Of a stretch of DNA of 64,000 nt, positions 13,701 through 22,800 are shown in pieces. The notes below the pieces were generated by a model. It made no database searches. It was given only the letters and a program-made list of their open reading frames with translations, and was not told the DNA's origin. Both the position numbers and the translations under genes were made by a program. Location of the stretch: the NCBI GenBank assembly GCA_900708905.1, contig CAADRB010000023.1, positions 170,295 to 234,294 of the forward strand, written 5' to 3'. Positions within the stretch are counted from its first letter, which is position 1; each line of letters begins with the position of its first letter. The stretch comes from Hymenolepis diminuta. Taxonomy: Eukaryota > Platyhelminthes > Cestoda > Cyclophyllidea > Hymenolepididae.

Positions 13701-14107
13701 TTATTTATAACTCTTATTTGTTTTGCAGACTGGATTACGATGGTTTCTACACGCGCTACAGTCTAGAAAATGCCAATCGTGACGATTCAACATTTAACAG
13801 TCTGATCTATGGCCCGGGTGGTCTAGGTGGTCCAATTCGTCCCTCCCTGTCAATGAGCAGCATAACGACACTGGACAGTAATGTAGTCGGTCCTCCTCGG
13901 CGTTTAGTAGGGGAAAGAGGTGGAGGGGGAGATGAAGATAACTATTCCCATCTACGAATGCCTATTCCCTTTTCCTCATCTTCGGGTTCTCGACAGAAGC
14001 AGTCGATGATGCCGTCTAGAGCTATGCTTCCTCCTGCACCGCCTCAACCTCTACCTAGAGATCGTCGGAATCTCCAGCAGGCCACCTCCAATGGCTCTGC
14101 CCACTGA
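1787..14107 (+). CDS. TUBGCP2: Gamma-tubulin complex component 2 (GCP2), 20 exons
   Basis: Core subunit of the gamma-tubulin small complex that nucleates microtubules at centrosomes. Deduced exons: 1787-1845, 1879-1960, 1998-2089, 2122-2245, 2291-2578, 2653-2736, 2815-2896, 2987-3064, 4161-4312, 6295-6762, 7717-7771, 8983-9133, 9877-9968, 10051-10138, 11070-11131, 12230-12395, 12474-12648, 12719-13108, 13193-13353, 13729-14107; frame is continuous, 1075 aa (human about 900). Diagnostic stretches are SSWIYRGVL, AEKILAAGKYLNVVQQCG, SIKRYFLLDQGDFIVHFMD, RYQLLFRHLFYCRHVERHL and RLDYDGFYTRY, matching GRIP1 then GRIP2 (Spc97/Spc98). Exon 18 adds a Ser/Arg-rich insert (about residues 813-896), and the tail (about 965-1075) is Gly/Pro/Ser-rich. 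The first four introns are 33, 37, 32 and 45 nt. Intron 9 uses a GC donor. The 6762/7717 and 7771/8983 junctions are the least certain because they were chosen for phase. Large introns carry SINE-like fragments. Confidence 0.93.
3137..3275 (+). repeat. SINE-like tRNA-derived fragment, doubled head (intron 8 of TUBGCP2)
   Basis: Two successive tRNA-like heads occur here. The first reads GCCGATAGTGCAGCAGTTATC; the second, 60 bp on, reads GACGCAGTAGTCATCGTGCCC and is followed by a box B-like CACAGGTTCGGTGCGCATT. They match the heads of the other copies in this window. Confidence 0.55.
3840..3910 (+). repeat. SINE-like body fragment (intron 8 of TUBGCP2)
   Basis: CTGCACTGGTTAATTCTGGC followed by TAATAAAAAGGG matches the middle of the family body, which elsewhere reads CACTGGTTAATTCTGGCTAA followed by AAGAG. 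The tRNA-like head is missing or too diverged to see. Confidence 0.45.
4888..5075 (+). repeat. SINE-like element, near-complete copy (intron 9 of TUBGCP2)
   Basis: It has the head (AGTTGTCAACGTGCACATCT), the TTAGAGGTCACGAG segment and CATCGGTGCACAACTAGTGG. The body continues with CGTAAGAGCGGCTCCAGGAT and ends near AAGTTTTGTGAGCA. This order of blocks is shared with copies at 8360, 40018, 40938, 55999 and 56510. Confidence 0.65.
8181..8248 (+). repeat. SINE head with intact Pol III box A (intron 11 of TUBGCP2)
   Basis: This is the best-preserved tRNA-like head. The box A match is TAGCACAGTGG (8190-8200) and the box B-like segment is TTAGATTCGATGTCC. Flanking CACCGA and TCGGTG can pair as a six-base acceptor-like stem. 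No functional tRNA cloverleaf can be completed, so it is a tRNA-derived repeat and not a tRNA gene. Confidence 0.6.
8360..8530 (+). repeat. SINE-like element, second adjacent copy (intron 11 of TUBGCP2)
   Basis: Carries GTAGTTGTCAATATGCAAGT, CAGAGTTCACGAGATCAATG, CCCGTCGATGCACATCGAGT and later GTTTCCCATAAGAGGGACGC. These are the same blocks in the same order as the copy at 4888, with many substitutions. It lies about 110 bp downstream of the head at 8181 in the same orientation. Confidence 0.6.
10718..10830 (+). repeat. Diverged SINE-like fragment (intron 14 of TUBGCP2)
   Basis: GACCTGCACGTCTTCGAAGT, CAGTGGTCACGGAATCATTG and CTCATCGTCAAACATCCAGT follow the family order, and AGAAGAGGGATGG follows in the body. 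The match is weaker than in other copies. Confidence 0.4.
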
Positions 14108-15986
14108 CCCGTATGATCACCACGCACTCCCCAACTGTACGCTTACTCATTTTTACTCATACTCGACCAGAGTTCGTCCTGATACACACATTCACTATAC
14201 CTATTTTATTTTGGAATTGAGGCAAGACAGCTAACGGATAATGATATTTATAGTTTTCGCACTTTCTGTTTTCTTTTATACGATGAGTAAATGCATATAA
14301 GAAGAGAGATGTAACTTTAGCCGTTTTTGATTTGTGTGATTCTTTGAATTTACTTAGTGTCTTCAGATTATAGTTCGGTTTTACGGTTACTATCAAAATC
14401 CAGAATTACCCACCAAGAGGACATGAAAATCAAGCAGTTCTGTGTCGATATTGTCTAACAGTCTTAGTGCGAGTTGCTGTTGTTATTTCTACTCATTGTC
14501 ATTGATCTCAGTCTAATTTGCCATGTAAATTCCTAATCTATGAAGCCAAAGAAGAGGTGGAATTCCCTTGCTTCCAAGAGCCAGTTCACTAAATTAGACG
14601 AAAAATGAAAAGTATCATTCTGTCAAATTGGGTGGACGGATGTCTGAGAATTTGGATCGGCGGAATTTCTAGAACGGTATTTATGAAATGGTCTTAACGA
14701 CAAATTAACTCTTTATCAAGATTTCAAGGATGAATTATATAAATGGGCGTAGTTTTAAAAGTTGTAACAAGCTATAGTGTGGGGTGCACAACGCTAACAA
14801 GGTCGATTGAATCACGTGCGCTAGAACTCACCACGGGAAGTGCGGCCATGTAACCGGTCGTGTTGAGAACAAGCGCGGACGTGTGTGCAGAGACCTCAAC
14901 CAATCAGCAATCAAGATCCCTGCAGCCTAGCATGGTTTTGTATTTAATGACTAAGCTTTTACACACCACGAAAAGCAACGAAGTAGTCAATAAACCCTCT
15001 CCACGCAGCATCTTTCTGGTGCTTACCACGTTGGGCATAGCTTAGCTAATTTGGGAGTGAATTGTTAGTAGAGGACTCTGCTAGAGGCTATCTGGACTGC
15101 TTAGGAGGATTACTTAGGTGTAGCATCCGCTACAATAGTCACCACTATATTTGACTTACTTTTTCGTCATGATATAATATTGATGAACGACCCTAACTTG
15201 CCTTCCCATCTATGCTAATAATTTTATTTAATATTCTTGTTTAATAGCTTAAACGGCTAATTAATATATCTAGAACTGATTCTGTTATCTACCACCTTTA
15301 CTTTGTTGTGTATGACTCTCCCTCGGAATACAAGCTGATGATTGATTTTCCTACGGTTTCTAACATTTACTCTACAGTCTACTCCGCAAGTTAGTTCCCT
15401 AATAGGGTTAATAAATTCAAGAATGCTTATTTATTTGGTATTTTTGCAGAATCGCAGTTATTCTCGATGTATCAAGATAATCATTCAAACTAAAAAGTCA
15501 AATTCAGATTCTGTGTGATCAAAAATAGAGATCTTTTTTGTATTCTTAGGATGAAAGTCATCGCAAAGTATAAGCATTGAAATAAGATCAACTTAAGTGT
15601 TGAAATTCGCGCCTTTTTGCAGACTCCTAATTCTAGACTACCTATTTCATTTGCCTGGACCGCATCATCTACATGGATTCCATCTCCGTTCTTTTCCATA
15701 TTTTTCTTTGTATCTCCCTTTCACCTTTCAGCCCATTTGCCTTTTCGCTTTCGTTCAGATGGATCCGGCCTTTTCAGATGCACCTCTGACAAAGTCAAAG
15801 ACTTCATCTTCTGGAATTCTTGTCAATTTCCCATCCAATTTTTCTGTAAAGAAGAAAATACCCCTCATACCGTCTTCTAATTAAACAATATTTTAGATAC
15901 CCTGGACGAATTCTCCTCTCCTTATTTGCCCTTGAAAACATCTTCACAAGTCTCTAGCTGATGGTTGTGATGGGTGAATGCTCATA
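14108..15986. other. Intergenic region 3' of TUBGCP2
   Basis: Contains the TUBGCP2 3' UTR (no clear AATAAA close to the stop), the LTR-like segment near 14767-15050 and otherwise AT-rich DNA. The ORFs at 15597-15884 have no recognisable domain and overlap each other in different frames, so I do not call a gene. Confidence 0.5.
14767..15050 (+). mobile_element. LTR/TRIM-like segment (solo LTR candidate)
   Basis: A stretch richer in G+C than its flanks holds the ordered signals of a retroelement LTR. There is a CCAAT box (CCAATCAG, about 14899), a TATTTAA box about 40 bp later and an AATAAA poly(A) signal (14990-14995) about 50 bp after that, followed by CACGTTGGGC. Small non-coding LTR elements (TRIMs) are known in taeniid tapeworms. 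I could not find a second LTR or fix the ends, so this is a composition and signal-order call only. Confidence 0.35.
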
Positions 15987-16078
15987 ACATGGGCTGAAAA
16001 GTCCCGGGCCTAACACACAGATGACGCTAGTTTTATTGCAGTCACCTTTTTTCAGTTAATACTAACCTTCAAAAGACA

Positions 16079-16869
16079 NNNNNNNNNNNNNNNNNNNNNN
16101 NNNNNNNNNNNNNNNNNNNNNNNNNNNNNNNNNNNNNNNNNNNNNNNNNNNNNNNNNNNNNNNNNNNNNNNNNNNNNNNNNNNNNNNNNNNNNNNNNNNN
16201 NNNNNNNNNNNNNNNNNNNNNNNNNNNNNNNNNNNNNNNNNNNNNNNNNNNNNNNNNNNNNNNNNNNNNNNNNNNNNNNNNNNNNNNNNNNNNNNNNNNN
16301 NNNNNNNNNNNNNNNNNNNNNNNNNNNNNNNNNNNNNNNNNNNNNNNNNNNNNNNNNNNNNNNNNNNNNNNNNNNNNNNNNNNNNNNNNNNNNNNNNNNN
16401 NNNNNNNNNNNNNNNNNNNNNNNNNNNNNNNNNNNNNNNNNNNNNNNNNNNNNNNNNNNNNNNNNNNNNNNNNNNNNNNNNNNNNNNNNNNNNNNNNNNN
16501 NNNNNNNNNNNNNNNNNNNNNNNNNNNNNNNNNNNNNNNNNNNNNNNNNNNNNNNNNNNNNNNNNNNNNNNNNNNNNNNNNNNNNNNNNNNNNNNNNNNN
16601 NNNNNNNNNNNNNNNNNNNNNNNNNNNNNNNNNNNNNNNNNNNNNNNNNNNNNNNNNNNNNNNNNNNNNNNNNNNNNNNNNNNNNNNNNNNNNNNNNNNN
16701 NNNNNNNNNNNNNNNNNNNNNNNNNNNNNNNNNNNNNNNNNNNNNNNNNNNNNNNNNNNNNNNNNNNNNNNNNNNNNNNNNNNNNNNNNNNNNNNNNNNN
16801 NNNNNNNNNNNNNNNNNNNNNNNNNNNNNNNNNNNNNNNNNNNNNNNNNNNNNNNNNNNNNNNNNNNNN
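16079..16869. other. Assembly gap (791 N)
   Basis: This run of N lies inside the mariner element. The three long minus-strand ORFs that span it are artefacts of reading through N. Two smaller gaps occur at 17155-17157 (also inside the transposase) and 30161-30165. Confidence 1.
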
Positions 16870-16932
16870 TATTGGAGCGTTTGAAGGCCGAAATAGCAAA
16901 GAAACGACCGCATATGTCAAAGATAAATTTTG

Positions 16933-17237
16933 TCTCATCAAGACAACGCACCGTGTGACAAGTCAATCAAAACAGTTGTAAAACTACATGAATTGAACTT
17001 CGAATTGCTCCCACATTCACCGTATTCGCCAGATTTGGCTCCCAGAGACTTCTGGCTGTTCGCAGACATGAAAAAATGCTCGCTGGTAGGAAATTTGGCA
17101 CGAATGAAGAGGTTATCACTGAAACTGAGGCCTATTTTGAGGCAAAAGATAAATNNNTCTACAAAAGTGGTATTGAAATGTTAGAGCAGGGCTGGAATGA
17201 TTGCGTTGCTCTTGATGGAGATTACGTTGATGAATAA
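16933..17237 (+). pseudogene. Mariner transposase, C-terminal remnant
   Basis: The catalytic core of a Tc1/mariner transposase remains. The second Asp is in HQDNAP and the third in LAPRDFWLF. The remainder, ending LDGDYVDE and TAA at 17235-17237, is in a frame shifted by one base, and 3 N interrupt it at 17155. The first catalytic Asp and the DNA-binding domain would lie in the gap. The frame breaks mean no functional enzyme as assembled. Confidence 0.85.
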
Positions 17238-17471
17238 AGCTAATTTTGAACCAAAAAAATAGTGTTTTCTTTGTTAGGCCCGGGGACTTCAGCCCATGTG
17301 TGAAATAGCCCCGGATTGATCTATATTCAAATAAGGCAAGTATTTGGTCCCATCAACAGGGCTAATCTCATTGTCTGGTCTTTCACTTCGCCAGTTTTCC
17401 ACGTCGTCGAACAACAGTAACAGTAATAACCTACCTTCAATAAGTAAATTAACTTATTACTACTACCTTAC

Positions 17472-17945
17472 TACTGTCTACAACTGCTTCTTCATCCACG
17501 GAACACGTTTCATTACTTTTGCGACTTCAACACTTTTACAGTCCGCTAGAATTTCATTCTGCTAACAACCGACGATCTGATCTCTGTCGACGCTCTTTAG
17601 ATCCAATTCGTTCTCATTTTCTATATCCTTCGATCTGACCCCAAACCTTACTTGATTTCTAAGTTGAAGCACACAATAAGTTAAAAGACAGGAGAAATAA
17701 GATAGCGATTTCACTCAGTTTAATAGTAATGATAACCCATGCTGGATCAAGAGATGAATTTTATTTCCCTTAGTAGACTGCAACTTCTTCATTATCCATG
17801 TGAAGCAAGTAAACAGCTACGTCTTCATCTTCATTTACTCTTTTACGGTCTATGAGCACTTAATTCTACTGGTACCGGGCCTGATCTCTGTCGCTCATTT
17901 TTACGTCCGTTTCGTTCTCCATCACTCTTGCTTCGCACTGCGTAA
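17472..17945 (+). repeat. Diverged direct duplication
   Basis: Copies at about 17472-17640 and 17775-17945 share ordered blocks: ACT GC followed by CTTCTTCAT, TTTTAC(A/G)GTC, TGATCTCTGTCG and TTCGTTCTC. Substitutions and small indels between the blocks suggest an old tandem duplication or two insertions of one element. Confidence 0.4.
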
Positions 17946-18293
17946 GATCTATCTCTCGGTCTGTGACATCTGTTTTTTTGCTAAATAGGCATTTTAGGCA
18001 TTAAAAATGATAAAAATTCACAGAATTCTACTTATTTTCAATGCATCGAGCCGACCATCCATTTTCTAACAGCTCAAAATCTGCTGGATAGGTGGTGCTA
18101 TCAGAAGACCAGTTTTCCTGTTTCCATATCCGTTTACGTTTGTGATTATCGACTAGATCACCAATAGGCTGCTGGGATTATCACAAAACGTCATTGAAAC
18201 AAAATTTACCATGGTGATGTCGGGTGAGTACACTTGAGTTCATCAACATAATCAGACCTGACTAAGACCGGCGAAACCTACTAATAATAAGTA

Positions 18294-18577
18294 CTAGAAG
18301 AAATAATAATTATTTTCCTCCACTCTCAATATTTCTCCTACAAATAAGAATGCAATTTTCTTTATTTTCCCACTGATACAAGACATTTTATAATTCTGCC
18401 TATTTGTTTAAACTGATACCGACTGAGATTGAGCCTCGTTAAAATACGCGTGTTTACCATAACGTGTCTTATGTTTTGCCGTGAGTTATTGGCTTCTGTG
18501 TTAAGTTGCTATATTTCCGAGTTCTCTAGATTGGCAGCTCTGCGAGATTACTAATTTGCTACGTTATAACAATAAGC
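18294..18577 (+). repeat. ~290 bp repeat, copy 1 (direct)
   Basis: Shared landmarks in order are AATAATTATTTTCCTCC, TTTAAACTGATACCG, CATAACGTGTCTTATG, GAGTTATTGGCTTCTGTGTT, AAGTTGCTATATTTCCGAG, TCTCTAGATTGGC and GCTACGTTATAACAATAA. The same order occurs in copies 2 and 3. No ORF runs through it. Confidence 0.75.
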
Positions 18578-18670
18578 GTTGTCTTTCCAAAGCATGCAGT
18601 TTGATTAAGCATGAAATCTTATCTCTATGTCGATCCGTCTTGGTGACCTTCAGGTGAACTGCCCGCAATA

Positions 18671-18932
18671 AGAAATGCTAGATATTTCAATTTTTTCCCC
18701 CCGCTACCAATAAATTAAGATACCATTTACTTTTTATTTCCCAACTGATAAAAGACACTTTAATTTATGTCGATTTTACTTTCGTTAGTGCACACGTGCC
18801 ATAACGTGCCTTATGTTCTGCCTTGGGTTATTGGCGTCTGTATTAAGTCGATATTTTATTATTTTCTAGATTGGTTTCTCCTGCTAGATTACTATTAAGA
18901 CTTCTAGTTTGTTACGTTATTACAATAATATA
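18671..18932 (+). repeat. ~290 bp repeat, copy 2 (direct)
   Basis: Landmarks matching copy 1 include TTTATTTCCCAACTGATA, CCATAACGTGCCTTATG, GGGTTATTGGCGTCTGTATT, TTTTCTAGATTGG and GTTACGTTATTACAATAAT. It is more diverged from copy 1 than copy 3 is. Confidence 0.7.
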
Positions 18933-19293
18933 ATCTAGCCATTATTTATAGAGACAACGTGATCGTAGATCCATAATATATAAAGAGTTTGTTTTTAAAT
19001 TTCATCTGTGATATTTTCCGATCATGCTTTTGGCAAAAGCCTTTTATAAACAATCTAGACTAGTTGTGATGGACACGAAAGAAATCTCAATATGTGAGTT
19101 TTGACACAAACTGATTAGAGGCCTATGTAACCCGATTGCCTCGGAGCACGAGATCCGTTGGTATGCCGGTGTTATAATCTTGATGAAGTATTATATCTCA
19201 GATGAAGTTATCTGAGTAATCGTCATTTATCATATTAAGTAATATATGTTACAAGTGTTAAAACACGCATTAATTGATATCCAGCTTTTCAAA

Positions 19294-19580
19294 ATAACGA
19301 AACTGCTATAACGTAACCAACTAGGAGTTCTGGTAGTAGTCTCGTAGAGCCAACAATCTAGAAAACTCGGTAATATAGCAACTTAACACAGAAGCTAATA
19401 ACCCACGGCAGATAAGAAGGTACGTTATAGTCAACACGAGTGTATTGACGAAAACTCTCAATCGGTATCGGCTTAAACAAATGAGAATAATTATAATCGG
19501 TGGGGAAATAAAGAAAGAAATTACATTTTTATTCATAGAAGAAATATTGGGAGCGGAGGAAAATAATTATCATTTCTTCT
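19294..19580 (-). repeat. ~290 bp repeat, copy 3 (inverted)
   Basis: The reverse complement gives AATTATTTTCCTCCGCTC, GCCGATACCGATTGAGAG, GTGGGTTATTAGCTTCTGTG, TTAAGTTGCTATATTACCGA and GTTACGTTATAGCA, collinear with copy 1. Copies 1 and 3 form a long inverted repeat with arms of about 285 bp and a spacer of about 715 bp that contains copy 2. Confidence 0.75.
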
Positions 19581-19793
19581 AACAGAAATATAGAATCAAG
19601 TGGTAGGTAAATTTTTTGCCAGTTGAAATTATTGAAATAAAAGACGTTTATCCTGAATTGATTTTAAAGCAAATTCTACAACTTCATAATAATGATTGCA
19701 CACATTAAATTTTAATAAGCTTAATGTTATTTTAAATCATTTATCTAAATATGATAACCTTCTGGGTATTTTATTTCGTTCACTCTCTTTTAG

Positions 19794-19875
19794 GAATCGC
19801 ATCAATGGCTTTTAATGAGCCTTATCATACGCGCACAGTATATTATTGCGCTTGGCTTGTTATCGCAACTTAGAG
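19794..19875 (+). promoter_or_regulatory. PRPF6 5' leader with splice acceptor and uORF
   Basis: A good 3' splice site (CACTCTCTTTTAG, ending 19793) sits 82 nt before the PRPF6 ATG, so the leader is cis- or trans-spliced here. The leader then contains ATG 19805 opening a 22-codon ORF that ends with TAG 19871-19873. Only two bases separate that stop from the PRPF6 ATG at 19876, an arrangement suited to termination-reinitiation control. Confidence 0.6.
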
Positions 19876-22800
19876 ATGCCAGTCGTATCAAAGAAAAGAA
19901 GAGAATTTATTGGACTTTCGGCACCTTTGGGATATGTTGCAGGTGTCGGTCGTGGGGCAACAGGTTTCACCACACGTTCTGATATTGGTCCGGCTCGAGA
20001 AGCAACGGATGTATCTGATGAACGTCATATGGCACCTTCTAAAAGAAAGAAGGAACAGGAAAAAGAGGAAGAACCAGAGGAAGACTTTAACGAATCGAAC
20101 TATGATGAAGTAGGACTACTTTATAATCAATGTCTATATCCTAATTGTGCTTGAAGAATAATTTTTTGCAATAGTTCACAGGTTATGGTGGCAGCATTTG
20201 TTCCAAAGATCCTTACGAAAAAGATGACGAGGAAGCAGACGAAATTTACAAATCCATCGATGAACGAATGGATGAGCGTCGTAAAACTTACCGCGAGAAG
20301 CGTGAAGCTGCGGAGATCGAACGTTATCGTCGTGAACGTCCAAAAATTCAACAACAATTCATTGATCTTAAGCGTGAGTTGGCCTTTGTTTCCGAAAGTG
20401 AGTGGTTCAATCTCCCAGAAGTCGGCGACTCTCGTAATAAACGGCAGCGGAACCCCCGCCCTGAAGTATTCACCCCTGTTCCAGACAGTATTATTGCCAA
20501 GGGACTACAGGATTCCCAAGTATGTTGAAATGATTGATTATTCTTGCCATAAAATATATTGACTGGTTAGTTTCAAGGCGATCTAAGAAATGCCAATTTG
20601 TTATGATCGAGACTTGTTAAGTCTTGAAATTGAATGTGTATTATTTCGATCGGATTTGATTTATGTCTGGAGCTGCACATCAACTCATAATGGTAAACGC
20701 TTTTCAGATTTGTTTTTACATGTCTTTATTTCACTTTAAACGGGCGGTTCGGATTAAATAAGGATGGAATAAAGATACGAATTGAGCTAAGAGACGTATA
20801 TCTATCAATGTAATGTTTCCTGAAACGATAATAACATTTGAAAAGCAGAGGTTTTGCATGATCTCAGTGCCATGTTATTTCTTGGCTTGATTTATTTGCA
20901 TCAAGTTTCTACAGCTATTGGGTTTTATGTCGTATTTTTCAAGACCCAGTTCCTATTCGTTTTATTGCAAGCGAAAAACGTGTAATGTAAACTGGTCGAG
21001 TTTATGAGATTAAGTATCTGCTGTTGTTTCATCTTCATGAACTCAGTGTGGCTAAGCTTTGCCCTGTAATTTGCGAATTAAAAAAATGCAGTTTATCTGC
21101 AAAATATACAGCTTTTGATTCAAGAGCAATTTTCGATTCGAAAGACTTCAAGCGGTGCTCCAAGTGAACTCAAGCATAATGAACCGAGAATGCTCTGAGA
21201 AAGAGTCTTAATTTTTATTAGACATCCTCAGACAGAAGAAAATTTCAAGCTTCAAAAGGATCGGAAGTTCTCCACATTACGCTGATCTATTTAGAAAGAA
21301 ATCTTTCCGGTAAATTTATTATTTTTCGTAAATCTGTTGGTGGCATTCTTTAAACTTTTTAACACTCATCTTGGACCAAGAGGTAGCATCTTGGAGTCTC
21401 CGATGCAAAACTTTACGTTTTACTAGCTCTTTCTCGACTAGCATTGATCAGTATTGTCGATCGTGCCGTTCCCTGAATTGTGTTGACTATTATTAGATCG
21501 CTGTGCCTTCGGTGCATATGGAAAATCGACACTAATTATGTTTCGGATGTTTTTTATCCTGTGACTTCAACTCAGCTAAGTAAAATGCGCTAAATTTTAT
21601 TAGATATAGGAAGAATTAACAGATTACTTTTTTGGTTTCAGATGAACACAAAATTGGATTCCGCAGAACAACTTCTAGGTGGATTGACCACACCCTTTGG
21701 TGCTCAGACCCCCACAGGGGATATTGATATGAAGAAAATCGGTCAGGCTCGTACCTCTTTGATGGATATCAAGCTCAATCAGGTCTCTGACAGTGTGACG
21801 GGTCAGACTGTGGTGGATCCAAAGGGTTATCTCACCGATCTCCAGTCCATGATTCCCCAATACGCTGGAGATATTAATGACATGAAGAAAGCTCGTCTGT
21901 TGCTCAAATCTGTCCGAGAAACAAATCCCAAACATCCTCCTGGTTGGATAGCTTCTGCACGTTTGGAAGAGATTGCGGGCAAGCTGCAGGTTCGTTTAAT
22001 GTTTGGAGTGTTATTTAAATGCCTATTAAATAGCTTATAATAATAATCTTTTTCATCTGCAGGTGGCACGTAATTTGATTATGAGGGGTTGTGAAAAGTG
22101 CCCTAACTCAGAAGATGTTTGGTTGGAAGCAGCTCGTCTTTGTCCTCTAGATCAGGCCAAATCGATAGTTGCCCAGGCTATCACTCACCTTCCACAGTCT
22201 GTACGACTCTGGGTGAAGGCTGCTGACCTTGAGACAGAAATCAAGGCTAAACGTACCGTTTTCAAAAAGGGTAGGTCATTTCCTTGAATCAGCTTCTAGC
22301 CAAGTCGTTATTATTAAGCTATTCATTCTTCTATCAGAAGTCCCTTGAATTGGACTGTCAACATTGATGACGACATTCTGATATTTGACTCTTTAATCAC
22401 TTAAAGTTTCCGGAAATCGGGTAATAGAAGTATTTGATGATCATAGCGCTTATGAAAAAATGATCTCTACCATAACACAGGATCATGGTAGAGTAACGTG
22501 TCATTTAACTGTTTTTGCGCAAATTCCTTACGCCTTTATAAATTTGGTTGAGCGTTCTAGTCGTAAAAGATCGGTCAAAGTACATATTTCTTTTTTTGAT
22601 TTGCCTTAGTTCTAACTCTGTGTTAGTATTCCAGTTCTCATTTGGTCCTGGTAACTCTAGGGTAAAAAATTGGAGACCTCATTGCAGCCCAAAGGCGAAG
22701 CCTTCGCTGTAACTTGGTGGAGGGATTTCCCTGGCTAAGCTCTTCACGCTTAATATCCCAGCAAGAGCGTAATCCTAAGATTAGCCTTATCCACCTGTTT

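Larger units (their letters stand above)
15987..17299 (+). mobile_element. Decayed mariner (cecropia-type) DNA transposon
   Basis: The ends are inverted repeats: ACATGGGCTGAAAAGTCCCG at 15987 and its imperfect complement ending CAGCCCATGT at 17299. A TA lies before the left end, but the right flank is not TA. The visible C-terminal half of the transposase has DNAP and SPDLAPRDFWLF with 34 residues between the two aspartates, the mariner DD34D spacing. The reading frame is broken at least twice: near 16925-16945, before the DNAP block, and near 17069-17074, where one base is missing in an A run and the C-terminal block (EAYFEAKD ... LDGDYVDE) moves to another frame. The middle is an assembly gap. 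It is a non-autonomous fossil as assembled. Confidence 0.85.
17300..19793. other. Repeat-dense intergenic region upstream of PRPF6
   Basis: No gene is evident. The region holds a diverged duplication (17472-17640 and 17775-17945) and three copies of a ~290 bp unit (18294-18577, 18671-18932, and inverted 19294-19580). These occupy much of the space between the mariner and the PRPF6 5' end. Confidence 0.7.

Noticed and set aside
15597..15884. Two overlapping Phe/Pro-rich ORFs after TUBGCP2
   Set aside because: Pyrimidine-rich intergenic DNA gives such frames by chance; no splice sites, domain or conserved motif supports them.
16052..16966. Three overlapping ~290-codon minus-strand ORFs
   Set aside because: They consist almost entirely of N from the assembly gap; the real sequence at either end is a mariner transposon on the plus strand.
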